Assembly (NCBI RefSeq): GCF_003207795.1 | Contig: NZ_NIRT01000021.1 | Span: 1-56,663, forward strand | Length of the DNA stretch: 56,663 bases | Direction of reading: 5' to 3' | Origin: Komagataeibacter nataicola | GTDB taxonomy: Bacteria; Pseudomonadota; Alphaproteobacteria; Acetobacterales; Acetobacteraceae | Shown: positions 47,567 through 55,827 of the stretch, one piece after another | Numbering within the stretch: position 1 is the stretch's first letter | Layout of the letters: each line of letters begins with the position of its first letter | Made by a program: the position numbers and the translations under genes | Notes under the pieces: model-generated | What the model was told of the DNA's origin: nothing | The model's input: only the letters and a program-made list of their open reading frames with translations | The model's database searches: none

Positions 47567-48898
47567 TCAGGACCGTGCCGACATGCTGCCCGGCGCACCG
47601 GGCCGGGTCTGGGCCGCAGGCGGCTGGCCCATTGTGGCGCAGACCCGGAAGGCAAGCAGCGCCCCTGACAGCGTAAGGAAAGCCGGAATCCACATGTCAT
47701 GCCCCACATGGGTGAACTCGAGACCCAACGCCAGGGCCGTCAGCGGCATGGACATGAACGTGCCCAGAAAGGCAATGCCGCCCAGCAGCGCCACCGTGCC
47801 CACATCCACCATGGGCAGGCAGGCATTCCACCCCCCCGCCAGCACGGTGGCCAGCAGGGCGCCCATGGTCAGGCTGGGCGTAAGCAGGCCACCTGCCGCA
47901 CCCGCCCGCAGCGCGCCCATGATGACGACAACCTTGAGCACCAGCACGGTCGCTGCAAGCTGCGTGCCCAGCTGTGCCGACAGCGCAAGCTGCATCGGCC
48001 CGCGCCCGTTGCCGGGCAGCTGCGGGTAGAAGCACGACAGAACGCCCAGCAGCGGAAACACCACAAGGCACCACGCAATGCGCGCCCCTCCCCGCGCGGC
48101 CCGGTTCTGCACCACGGCCATCAGCCGCCTGGCCATCTGCGCGCCCATGCCAATGACCGGCCCCGCGCACAGCGCCCACAGCACCACGGGGGCCGTGACC
48201 ACCATTGGCCCGATGTCATACTGGTGCAGGTTGCCCAGCACCGCCCACGGCACGAATGCCCCGATGGCCGAAGCGCCCACCGCGCACAGCACCGCGCGCT
48301 GCCCCACCGTGCCGAGCAGCACCTCGAGAATGAACAGCGCGCCGCCCAGCGGCACGTTATAGACGGCGGAAAGTCCGGCCCCCGCCCCGCAGGCGATGAT
48401 GATGCGCCGGTCATCGGGCGCAAGCCCCAGCACGCGGCCGGTGCCGGTGGCCAGCACCGCGCCGAGTTCACGCGGCGCGACCTCGCGGCCGAGCGGCGAG
48501 CCAAGGGCCACCGTCACGATCTGGAGCAGCACGTGCACGGTGGTGGAGAGCGCGGGCATGGGCTTGCCCAGCCCCGTCCTGCCCACGGCAGCCGCGATGC
48601 TGACCAGCGGCCTGCCAAAACGCCCCAGCGCCCACCAGCCCACGCCCGCCACCACGCCCGCGGCGCACAGGGCGGCAATCCTGCGCCAGGGCGCGGCCGC
48701 ACTCACGCCCTGCACGAATGTATGCGGCCCGCCGGGCTGGCCATAGCCATAGGCGGCATGCTGGATCATGTGCAGCAGCAGCGACAGCACCGTGCCCCCC
48801 ACACCCGACAGGAAACCGGTTGCAATGACCGCCACGGCCATGACCGGCCATGCGGTGGGCGCGCCATGAGGCGCGGATGCGGGAGCGGGTTGGGTCAT
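47567..48898 (-). CDS. ClC-type chloride channel/antiporter, atypical filter motifs
   Basis: 443 residues, about ten hydrophobic segments. ClC landmarks are present but altered: the GSGIP filter position reads G109-L-G-K-P113, the GREGP motif reads G137-R-E139-V-A-P142 (gating Glu kept), and the third motif is AGAAGGLLTPSLTMGALLAT (normally GxFxP). Thus the central filter Ser is missing. Transport of chloride, fluoride, nitrate or another ion cannot be decided. Start: ATG at 48898 gives a plausible N-terminus; ATG at 48937 adds 13 residues. It converges on the GntP gene with a 164-base gap that shows nothing recognisable. Confidence 0.85.
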   Translation of the reverse strand: MTQPAPASAPHGAPTAWPVMAVAVIATGFLSGVGGTVLSLLLHMIQHAAYGYGQPGGPHTFVQGVSAAAPWRRIAALCAAGVVAGVGWWALGRFGRPLVSIAAAVGRTGLGKPMPALSTTVHVLLQIVTVALGSPLGREVAPRELGAVLATGTGRVLGLAPDDRRIIIACGAGAGLSAVYNVPLGGALFILEVLLGTVGQRAVLCAVGASAIGAFVPWAVLGNLHQYDIGPMVVTAPVVLWALCAGPVIGMGAQMARRLMAVVQNRAARGGARIAWCLVVFPLLGVLSCFYPQLPGNGRGPMQLALSAQLGTQLAATVLVLKVVVIMGALRAGAAGGLLTPSLTMGALLATVLAGGWNACLPMVDVGTVALLGGIAFLGTFMSMPLTALALGLEFTHVGHDMWIPAFLTLSGALLAFRVCATMGQPPAAQTRPGAPGSMSARS

Positions 48899-49238
48899 GA
48901 TGGCATGGGATATGCCGGATAAGGCAGGGCGCGCCAAGCCGGTTTAACGGGCGCGGATGCCACGGCCCGCGCGCCATGGCCCGGGGCGCGATCACGCGCG
49001 CAGCCACGCCCCCCCTTCGATTCGGGAACGGTGGCCCGCGTATTGACAGCCCTGCGCCCCCGCTGCCGCGCCACAGGTCAGAAATGGCGAACACGCCATA
49101 CCCATAATGGCAACACCCCGCCCCTGCACAATAGCGCTGAAAGGCGCTAGCAACTTCATATTGCTTCGCGATATGGTTGCCTGTACGGAACAGTAGCCAT
49201 CAGGTGACGTTTCAGGGGCAAGGCAGGAAGGGGACGAG
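48899..49238. other. Intergenic region upstream of glnK
   Basis: About 340 bases divergent between the ClC gene and glnK-amtB. A long dyad lies at 49150-49180: GCAAC-tt-CATAT, nine bases, ATATG-GTTGC. It is about 59 bases upstream of the glnK start, so it may be an activator or repressor site. I found no convincing sigma54 GG-N10-GC box nor gene. Confidence 0.5.
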
Positions 49239-49577
49239 ATGAAATTCGTTATTGCCATCATCAAGCCGTTCAAGCTCGATGAGGTACGCGAAGGGTTGCA
49301 TTCCATCGGGGTGGATGCCCTGACCGCAACCGAGGTGAAGGGATATGGCCGCCAGAAAGGCCAGACCGAAATCTATCGCGGTGCTGAATACAACATCCAG
49401 TTCCTGCCCAAGATCAAGCTCGAGATCGCGGTGCCCGACGCGCAGTGCGACAAGGTGGTGGAAGTGATCCAGTCCGCCTCGTGCACGGGCAAGATCGGTG
49501 ATGGCAAGATTTTCGTTCTCGACCTGCAGCAGGCAATACGGATCAGGACACAGGAAACCGGAGAAAACGCGCTGTGA
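49239..49577 (+). CDS. glnK: P-II nitrogen regulatory protein GlnK/GlnB
   Basis: 112 residues. P-II senses 2-oxoglutarate, ATP/ADP and, through uridylylation, glutamine. The start MKFVIAIIKPFKLDEVREGL is standard; the T-loop has the uridylylation site Y51 in EIYRGAEYNIQF; the ATP-binding TGKIGDGKIFVLDL block is present. Coupled to amtB by GTGA overlap, so it is the GlnK type that plugs AmtB when ammonium rises. AAGGGG lies about 9 bases upstream. Confidence 0.97.
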   Translation: MKFVIAIIKPFKLDEVREGLHSIGVDALTATEVKGYGRQKGQTEIYRGAEYNIQFLPKIKLEIAVPDAQCDKVVEVIQSASCTGKIGDGKIFVLDLQQAIRIRTQETGENAL

Positions 49578-50950
49578 TCAAGAAGATTGGCAAAAGCGCC
49601 CGCCATGCCGGGCTGGCGGCGGCGGCTTTTGGCGCGTCGATGGCCAGCCTGCCGGCCATGGCGGCCGATGCCCCCCCCGCCATCGACACGGGTGATACCG
49701 CCTGGATGCTGATCAGCACGGCGCTCGTGCTGATGATGACCATCCCCGGCCTTGCGCTGTTCTATGCGGGCATGGTGCGCAAGAAAAACGTGCTGGCGAC
49801 ACTCATGCAGTCCTTCTCCATCTGCTGCATCATGACCGTGGTGTGGATGGTGCTGGGCTACAGCCTGACCTTTACCTCGGGCAACGCCTTCATTGGCGGG
49901 CTGTCGCGCGTGATGCTCAACGGGCTGGGCGCTGGCATCAGCAAGGGCAGTGACGTGGCCTTCACCATGGCCGCGGGCACGCCTGCCGCCACTACCATGA
50001 CCATTCCCGAAAGTGTCTGGATGACCTTCCAGATGACCTTCGCCATCATCACGCCCGCGCTGATTACCGGCGCGTTTGCCGAACGCATGAAGTTTAGCGC
50101 CCTGTGCGTGTTCACCATCATCTGGTCGCTGATCGTGTATGTGCCCGTGGCCCACTGGGTGTGGGGGCCGGATGGCTGGGTGGCTGCCAGGATCGGCGCG
50201 ATCGACTTTGCTGGCGGCACGGTGGTGCATATCAACGCGGGCATCGCGGGCCTTGTGGCCGCCCTGGTGATGGGCCGGCGCAAGGGTTATGGGGAGGACG
50301 ACCTCTCACCCTACAACCTGACCTATGCCATCATTGGCGCATCCCTGCTGTGGGTGGGCTGGTTCGGCTTCAACGCAGGCTCGGCCGGTGGCGCCAACGG
50401 GCGCGCGGGCATGGCCATGGCCACCACCCAGATTGCCGCGGCCGCCGCTGGCGTGTCGTGGATGTGCGCCGAATGGATCAAGACCGGCAAGCCGACGGTG
50501 CTGGGCATCATCTCGGGTGCGGTGGGTGGCCTGGTGGCCATTACGCCTGCGGCGGGCTTCGTGCTGCCCGGTGGCGCGCTGATGATCGGGCTGATCGCTG
50601 GCGTGATCTGCTTCTGGGGCGCCACGGGCCTCAAGCACATGATGGGCTATGACGACAGCCTCGACGCCTTTGGCGTGCATGGCATTGGCGGCATTGTAGG
50701 CGCGCTGCTGACCGGCGTGTTCGCCTATGGCCCGCTTTCGGCCACCGACGGCAGCCCCGAGGGCGTGAGCGGGTCGTTCCACCAGTTCATCGCCCAGGCG
50801 GAATCGGTGGGCATTACCGTGGTGTGGTGCGCGGTGCTGACCTTCATCCTGCTCAAGGCCATTGACCTGACCATCGGCCTGCGTGTGACGCGTGATGAGG
50901 AAATGGAAGGCCTCGACATGAGCCTGCATGGCGAGCGGATCAATTCCTGA
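49574..50950 (+). CDS. amtB: Ammonium transporter AmtB
   Basis: 458 residues from a GTG overlapping the glnK stop. A cleavable signal peptide (about residues 1-31, cleavage after AMA) precedes 11 membrane helices, as in proteobacterial AmtB. Conserved parts: IPGLALFYAGMVRKKNVLAT, the twin-His pore residues in VPVAHWVWGPDGW and FGVHGIGGIVGALLTG, and the DxxxxPGGA-type GFVLPGGALMIGL. It imports ammonium and is gated by GlnK. A terminator follows 27 bases after the stop. Confidence 0.97.
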   Translation: MIKKIGKSARHAGLAAAAFGASMASLPAMAADAPPAIDTGDTAWMLISTALVLMMTIPGLALFYAGMVRKKNVLATLMQSFSICCIMTVVWMVLGYSLTFTSGNAFIGGLSRVMLNGLGAGISKGSDVAFTMAAGTPAATTMTIPESVWMTFQMTFAIITPALITGAFAERMKFSALCVFTIIWSLIVYVPVAHWVWGPDGWVAARIGAIDFAGGTVVHINAGIAGLVAALVMGRRKGYGEDDLSPYNLTYAIIGASLLWVGWFGFNAGSAGGANGRAGMAMATTQIAAAAAGVSWMCAEWIKTGKPTVLGIISGAVGGLVAITPAAGFVLPGGALMIGLIAGVICFWGATGLKHMMGYDDSLDAFGVHGIGGIVGALLTGVFAYGPLSATDGSPEGVSGSFHQFIAQAESVGITVVWCAVLTFILLKAIDLTIGLRVTRDEEMEGLDMSLHGERINS

Positions 50951-50977
50951 CCTTATTTCCTGCATGCAACATTGTAG

Positions 50978-51007
50978 AAAGGGCGGCCTGCGGGTCGCCC
51001 TTTTTTT
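50978..51007 (+). terminator. Intrinsic terminator after amtB
   Basis: AAAGGGCG (50978-50985) pairs with CGCCCTTT (50996-51003), followed by further T to 51007. Confidence 0.88.
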
Positions 51008-51133
51008 ATGTGCCCTCCGCCCGGCCGGTGCTGCGCACCCGACCCTGTGGCACGTTTTGTGCTGCAAGGCTGCAAAATCTGCTTATAGTATCCATATCAT
51101 GACCATAGGATCGGGTGTGGAGTAGGATGACCC

Positions 51134-51715
51134 ATGAATGATGAATGTCGTTTCATGCTCATAAACCGCATGGAAAAGAGTCTGGTTGCAGGAAAGCACA
51201 TGCCCGATATGGTGTTTGCGGATGAATGGGATGCTTACTATTTCTATCCATCTGATTATTTGACAGAGGACGAGACCGCCGAGATCATCTGGTCACTTAT
51301 GGACTTAAACGGCGAGAGCCTGTTTTGTATTGTCGATATGATTACACTGCCTGAAGATGAAACAGATAGCGTTTCATATATAAATATAAACGAAACAAAA
51401 GATAAATATAAAGATTACAGATCGGTCTGGAATCAGAAAAGAAAGGATGGGCTTGCGTGGCTGCACAATGTCGATGCATATGCCCTGTCATCTACATCTG
51501 GGAAATGGTTCATATATAGTGAAAGAGATAACGAGATAGCGATTATTGCCCTGAAGGGCATGGAGACTATAAAATGTTTTGCAGAACATAAATATTTAGT
51601 CCATGCCATTCTTCCTGATGACCTGAACAGAAAAGAAATTCTGGTCAGTCCATTGGACAGGCTGGATCCGGCATGGTGTGAGAATTTTCGCAGGTTTTAC
51701 AGCCACCCGGACTGA
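51134..51715 (+). CDS. AT-rich orphan gene, acidic protein of unknown function
   Basis: 193 residues, no signal peptide or membrane segment, acidic and aromatic-rich (DEWDAYYFYPSDYLTEDETA, AWLHNVDAYALSSTSGKWFI). No family is recognised. Its base use stands out: many ATA, AGA, AAA and TTA codons, for example around 51360-51420, unlike every neighbour, which points to horizontal acquisition. AGGA lies about 9 bases before the ATG, so it looks expressed. A soluble acidic protein of this size in an accessory spot could be an immunity protein, but no toxin gene is next to it and this is only a guess. A complete repeat element follows. Confidence 0.75.
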   Translation: MNDECRFMLINRMEKSLVAGKHMPDMVFADEWDAYYFYPSDYLTEDETAEIIWSLMDLNGESLFCIVDMITLPEDETDSVSYININETKDKYKDYRSVWNQKRKDGLAWLHNVDAYALSSTSGKWFIYSERDNEIAIIALKGMETIKCFAEHKYLVHAILPDDLNRKEILVSPLDRLDPAWCENFRRFYSHPD

Positions 51716-51760
51716 CCAAAGCAATTATTCAATAATAAAAACAGATCACTGATAAAAAAG

Positions 51761-51840
51761 AAAAATTTCTGGTGAAGCTTTTTCAAAAAGCGTCGAAAGA
51801 ATACCGCCTTTTTAAAAAAGGCGGCACCCGGAAACTTTTA
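51761..51840 (+). repeat. Dispersed two-hairpin repeat, complete copy B
   Basis: Starts AAAAATTTCTGGTGAAGC, with an AAGCTTTTT/AAAAAGCG hairpin, then GAATACCGCCTTTTT against AAAAAGGCGGC, and ends CACCCGGAAACTTTTA. Same orientation as the copy at 4561. It lies between the convergent orphan gene and TonB receptor gene. Confidence 0.8.
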
Positions 51841-51864
51841 CGCTTTCAGCAAGGCTTCAGTTTA

Positions 51865-54084
51865 TCAGAAGTTCTGCGAAATACCGGTCAGGATCGTGCG
51901 CCGCAACCCGTATTGCGGGGCGCCCACGCCAATGCCCGTGCCGCTGCGCAGCATGTAGGGATGGTCGAACAGGTTGGTCACATCCAGCCGCAGCTGCGTG
52001 GTGCGCAGGAAGCGCGAATGGAACAGGTCACGGAAGGACTGCACAAGGGCCAGGTTGAACGTGGCGTATTGTGGGATCACGCCGCCATTGGGCACGGTGT
52101 CGGTATCCTGCCGCAGGCCGCTGCCATAGACCATGGTGGCCGAAAGCAGCGTGGGATGCCCGGTGCGGTGGAAGAAGGTGTAGGACCCACCGGCGGACGC
52201 GGTCCAGCGCTGGTCATGGTCAAGATGCACCCAGTGCTGGCTGATATAGTTGAGGTCATCGGGGGCAAAGTTGAACTGCGCGCTGGTAATGTCCTTGCCG
52301 ATGGCGCGCGACCACGCAAAATTGCCGTAAAGCGACAGCGGCCCGCGATCGTAGGAGGTCGAGACCTCATAGCCATTCACCTGCCCGCGCCGGTAATTGA
52401 AGCCCGAGAGGATGATGGGTGCGCCGAACTGCCCCTCGTCAATCAGGTTATGGGCCAGCTTGTAATAGGCATCGAACGACACGCGCCAGCCGGGCAGGAT
52501 GACCTGCTCGATCCCGGCATCGAAGTAATGGTCACGCTCGGCCTTGACCGTGCTGCTGCCGGTGCCGGGCGCAGCGCCCGATGTACCTGCGAACTGCTGC
52601 AAGTCGGCCCCCCCCACCACCTCGAAGGGCGGGGGCGTGAAGTAGCGGGAGTAGCCTGCATGCAGCGTTGCCCCCTTCCACGCGCGCCACACCACGTTGA
52701 TGCGCGGGCTGAGCTGGTGCTCGTTGGTGTATTCACCCACGCCATCAAAACGCAGGCCGTAATTGACCGTGACATTACGCAGCGGCCGCCATTCGTCCTG
52801 CACGTACAGGCCATAAACATCGCCCGTGCGGCCATTGCCGGTATGGATGGACTGGAGTGCCCCCGTGTCGGTGTTCTGCACCAGTGAATCGGCCTTGGTG
52901 ATGTTGCGCTCGGCAAAGACCTGAAAGCCGAAGCGCACGGTGTGATCTGGCCGCACGCGCCAGGTCACGTCGCTCTGGGTGCCGGTTGACATGACCGAGC
53001 GCTCGGCATGCTGGCTTATGCCCATATAGGCCAGGTCGCCCAGGTTGGGGTCGGGGCTGTAGCCGAGGCTGCTGTAGCGCGAGAACACCGATGTCTGGAG
53101 CGAGAAGGCCCCGATCTCCTTCTGCAGCGACAGGATGCCGAAATCGGTGATCTGCTTCTGGCGTTCATTGAGGCTGGAGGCGCGCGGTGCACCGGGCACC
53201 GATACGCACGCCGAATCATCACCCGCGCAGGGGAAGGTCTGGCCACCAATATTGGGCAACTGGTACTCGGCGTTCGACACGCCAGCAATCAGGCTCAGCC
53301 GCGTGTTTTCATCCACTGTATAACGCAGGTGGCCGAGGAAATGGTACTGGTTGCTCAGGTCATGCGGCGCATTGAACGAGGGCGTGGTGTTCTCGATGCC
53401 CACCCGGTCATGCACGTAATCGGCGGTGAGGAAGTAATCCCACCTGCCATGCTGCCCCCCATACTGCGCGGAGGGGAAGAAATAGTCACGCGCGCCACCG
53501 TAGATGGACACGTTGCCACCCTTGTTGGTGGCGCCATTCTTTGTGGTGATGTCCACCACCGCAGCCTGCAGGAAGCCGTACTGCACCGGCAATGCACCGG
53601 TGGAAAGCGACATGTTATCGGCAAAGCGGGTCATGAGTGTCTGGCCGAACACGTTCATGCCTTCGGGCAACTGCACGCCATCAAGGCGGAACTGCACCTC
53701 GTTATGGTCGCCACGCACGTGGATCTGGCCGTAACTGTCCTGCGCCACACCGGGGGCCTGCAACAGCACGCTGTTCAGCGCGGCATTGTCGCCGCCGGGA
53801 ATGGTCTCGATCGCCTTGCGGCTGAAGGCATGCACCGTTGCCCCCGTGGAGGGCTGCAACTGCACGCGCGCGCGGTCGAGACGCGCGGTGACGGTCATGG
53901 CTTCGGGCGCTGATGAGGGGCGGCTGAGCGCCTGTGCCTGCTCGGTGGTGGCCTGCGGGTCATCAGGCGTTGTGACTGTGGCAGGCACGCCCTGTGCAAG
54001 GGCGGTCGTAACAGGAGTCAGCGCGGTTATGGCCGCGAGCATGGCACGGGAAAGGGAACGGGGAAAAAACCATAGGCGCGTCAT
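51865..54084 (-). CDS. TonB-dependent outer-membrane receptor
   Basis: 739 residues from the ATG at 54084. Signal peptide (FFPRSLSRAMLAAITALTPV, cleavage after ALA/Q near 31), plug domain (about 70-190: AFSRKAIETIPGGDNAALNS, IHVRGDHNEVQFRLDGVQLP) and a 22-strand barrel ending in QNF, a typical C-terminal aromatic. It imports a ligand using TonB energy; the ligand is not evident. No Fur-type box was seen upstream and no siderophore genes are adjacent. The frame is open to 54240, but the extra 52 residues are not signal-like. Short N-terminal TonB box is unclear. Confidence 0.92.
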   Translation of the reverse strand: MTRLWFFPRSLSRAMLAAITALTPVTTALAQGVPATVTTPDDPQATTEQAQALSRPSSAPEAMTVTARLDRARVQLQPSTGATVHAFSRKAIETIPGGDNAALNSVLLQAPGVAQDSYGQIHVRGDHNEVQFRLDGVQLPEGMNVFGQTLMTRFADNMSLSTGALPVQYGFLQAAVVDITTKNGATNKGGNVSIYGGARDYFFPSAQYGGQHGRWDYFLTADYVHDRVGIENTTPSFNAPHDLSNQYHFLGHLRYTVDENTRLSLIAGVSNAEYQLPNIGGQTFPCAGDDSACVSVPGAPRASSLNERQKQITDFGILSLQKEIGAFSLQTSVFSRYSSLGYSPDPNLGDLAYMGISQHAERSVMSTGTQSDVTWRVRPDHTVRFGFQVFAERNITKADSLVQNTDTGALQSIHTGNGRTGDVYGLYVQDEWRPLRNVTVNYGLRFDGVGEYTNEHQLSPRINVVWRAWKGATLHAGYSRYFTPPPFEVVGGADLQQFAGTSGAAPGTGSSTVKAERDHYFDAGIEQVILPGWRVSFDAYYKLAHNLIDEGQFGAPIILSGFNYRRGQVNGYEVSTSYDRGPLSLYGNFAWSRAIGKDITSAQFNFAPDDLNYISQHWVHLDHDQRWTASAGGSYTFFHRTGHPTLLSATMVYGSGLRQDTDTVPNGGVIPQYATFNLALVQSFRDLFHSRFLRTTQLRLDVTNLFDHPYMLRSGTGIGVGAPQYGLRRTILTGISQNF

Positions 54085-54496
54085 GGCGGAAAGGCTCGCA
54101 TCCGGTGAGGTGGTTTCGGGAGGCGCAGCTTTATTTGGTACAATATAACATAACAATATGGAAAAACCGTCGCCTTCGCCGGGCCTGCCAAATGTTGTAT
54201 TTATGCAACAGAACCGTTCGGCCAAAAGGGCACAGCACATAACCGCTTCTCCCCAAAACGGGAAGCCGCCCTATTGCGCCATCTTCTGGTGGTTCATTAT
54301 GGTTTTTGATCCTATTTTAAAACGATATTATTAAATATACATATTTTATTTATTCTGAAATTAAAGATATTTTCTGGTAAAGCATTATTCACGACACTTC
54401 AGTAAACGCCGTATTTTGAAAAAAGATGTCCCAAAACTTTTATTAATTCTCATCAATGCATTATTTTAAAATACTATATTAACAAAGGAACCTGAC
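54085..54496. other. AT-rich intergenic region upstream of the TonB receptor gene
   Basis: About 410 bases without a gene. CAATAT occurs as a direct repeat at 54141 and 54154 within the likely receptor promoter. A decayed repeat element is at 54367-54442. 54300-54370 is strongly AT-rich, unlike the genome average. Confidence 0.55.
54367..54442 (+). repeat. Dispersed repeat, decayed copy E
   Basis: ATATTTTCTGGTAAAGC, a broken first hairpin (ATTATTC), AAACGCCGTATTTTGAAAAA and GTCCCAAAACTTTTA follow the element from end to end at the expected spacing, but both hairpins are mutated. It lies 55 bases before the DUF1963 gene. Confidence 0.6.
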
Positions 54497-55552
54497 ATGG
54501 CCGATATCCCGCTCCCTCCTGACCGCGAGACTCTGGCGCAATCGCTACAGGCTACTGGCCTGCCTGCTGCCATCGTGGCCCATCTTGCCGCGCAGGCCCG
54601 ACCTGCCTTACTCATGCCCACCACGGCAGGGGATGAGGACACCATTGCCCCCGGCGCCTCGAAACTCGGCGGCCGCCCCGACCTGCCGCAGGGCATGGCC
54701 TGGCCCCTGCGCCCGCCCTACCCCGATGCTGCCAAGCGGGCGCAATACTACAACCGCAAAGCAGATGACCTGCTGGAAAACCCGCCCTCATGGGCACGCG
54801 CCCGGGGAGCCGAATGGTTCAGCCGCAACTACCGCGCCAAAGCGCAGGCGGTGGCGACAGATTTCCCGCTGGCCTTCTTTGGTCAGTTCAATCTGGCCGA
54901 ACTGGCGCAGGCACCGGGTTTCGACCCCGTTTTCCCGACTGGTGGCCGCCTACTGGTATTCTATGATTACTGGATAGAGCCGGAAGGATTCACCCCCGAA
55001 GCCGCCGTGGGGTGGCGCGTGATATGGGATCCGTCACCCGTGGCTGAACTGGTGCGCGCGCCGGTGCCCGAGGCCCTTCTGGCAATTTCGAATGACAGGT
55101 GGCGCTGCGTCTTTCCCCCCGCCCCCGTGACCACGCCACGCTCTGTCCTCACGCCCATGCCGCTCAATGACAAGGGATGGGATGCCTTCTGCCTTGATGA
55201 TAATGCGAAACTCTCGGCCTATGACGAGTGGTTCTGCGCCTTCGGCACGCCCGATGAAAAAGGACGTGATAACCACCAGTTTGGCGGTTTTCCGCAACCG
55301 TTACAGAACGGCCTTCAGGCCCGCAGCCAGCTTGCCGCCAACGGCCTGAACTGCGGGGGCGGAGCTGTGTGGAACACGCCAGAGGCGAAGGTGCTGCTGC
55401 AAGCCGCAGGGGAATGGCGGCTTGTCGTACAGATCGGGGCTGACTCACATGCCCGGTTTGCGGATGTGGGGGCCTATTACGTGATGATGCGTGAGGCTGA
55501 TATCGCGGCCCGCCGGTTCGACCGGGCACGTGTCGTCTATCAGTGCGGCTAG
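54497..55552 (+). CDS. DUF1963 (YwqG-like) domain protein
   Basis: 351 residues, no signal peptide. It resembles the YwqG/DUF1963 family: SKLGGRPDLPQGMAWPL near residue 55-71, PLAFFGQFNLAELA near 125-138, GRLLVFYDYW, and the late GDSHxxFADVG-type block IGADSHARFADVGAYYVMM. Function of the family is unknown; members are often linked to accessory regions. Codon use is GC-rich like the chromosome. Start ATG 54497 has AAAGGAACCTGAC upstream (AAGGA, 8 bases). Copies of the dispersed repeat lie on both sides (54367, 55777), and a solitary CRISPR repeat lies 58 bases after its stop. Confidence 0.85.
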   Translation: MADIPLPPDRETLAQSLQATGLPAAIVAHLAAQARPALLMPTTAGDEDTIAPGASKLGGRPDLPQGMAWPLRPPYPDAAKRAQYYNRKADDLLENPPSWARARGAEWFSRNYRAKAQAVATDFPLAFFGQFNLAELAQAPGFDPVFPTGGRLLVFYDYWIEPEGFTPEAAVGWRVIWDPSPVAELVRAPVPEALLAISNDRWRCVFPPAPVTTPRSVLTPMPLNDKGWDAFCLDDNAKLSAYDEWFCAFGTPDEKGRDNHQFGGFPQPLQNGLQARSQLAANGLNCGGGAVWNTPEAKVLLQAAGEWRLVVQIGADSHARFADVGAYYVMMREADIAARRFDRARVVYQCG

Positions 55553-55609
55553 ATCCCTGCCGGGGCAGAAAATATCGATTGACGGTTCAGGCGCAGGATA
55601 AGGCGTTTT

Positions 55610-55637
55610 GGCTTATCCCCGCGTGTGCGGGGAACAC
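55610..55637. CRISPR. Solitary type I-E CRISPR repeat (relic)
   Basis: A 28-nt sequence with the form GGCTTATCCCCGCG...GGGGAACAC. Its complement begins GTGTTCCCCGC and ends GGGGATAAGCC, matching the type I-E repeat consensus including the 7-bp CCCCGC/GCGGGG hairpin. No second copy lies 61 bases away in either direction and no cas genes are in the window, so it is not an array. It is likely a relic or an isolated insertion. The ORF beginning MAYPRVCGEHSS over it is the usual translation artefact of such repeats. Confidence 0.7.
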
Positions 55638-55776
55638 TCTTCGTGGAACAGACTGATTCCACAGCCTTATTTTACGGTCAAAGAAACTACCAACCAGAAT
55701 GCCCTTCTACCTGCCCCTCTTTACGCCATCGCAAAAGGCTCATCGTCCGGGTCCGTAGCAAGGCACGGGCAGGGAA

Positions 55777-55812
55777 TGTTTCTGGCGCAGCTTTTTTCAA
55801 AAAGCCCTGTCA
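55777..55812 (+). repeat. Dispersed repeat, half copy F
   Basis: ATGTTTCTGGCGCAGCTTTTTTCAAAAAGC matches the left end and first hairpin of the element; the GCCGCC half is missing. It lies just before the TetR stop (55828) and can terminate that minus-strand gene. Confidence 0.55.
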
Positions 55813-55827
55813 GAGCACGCCCTTACC

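Noticed and set aside
48899-49238. Sigma54 promoter of glnK-amtB
   Set aside because: No GG-N10-GC element with acceptable flanks was found by eye.
54128-54170. Fur box in the TonB receptor promoter
   Set aside because: The AT-rich stretch has CAATAT direct repeats but no GATAAT-type inverted triplet.
55547-55575. Second CRISPR repeat 63 bases upstream of the solitary one
   Set aside because: Only a partial, gapped match, and the first bases are the end of the DUF1963 gene; mentioned as a possibility but not called.
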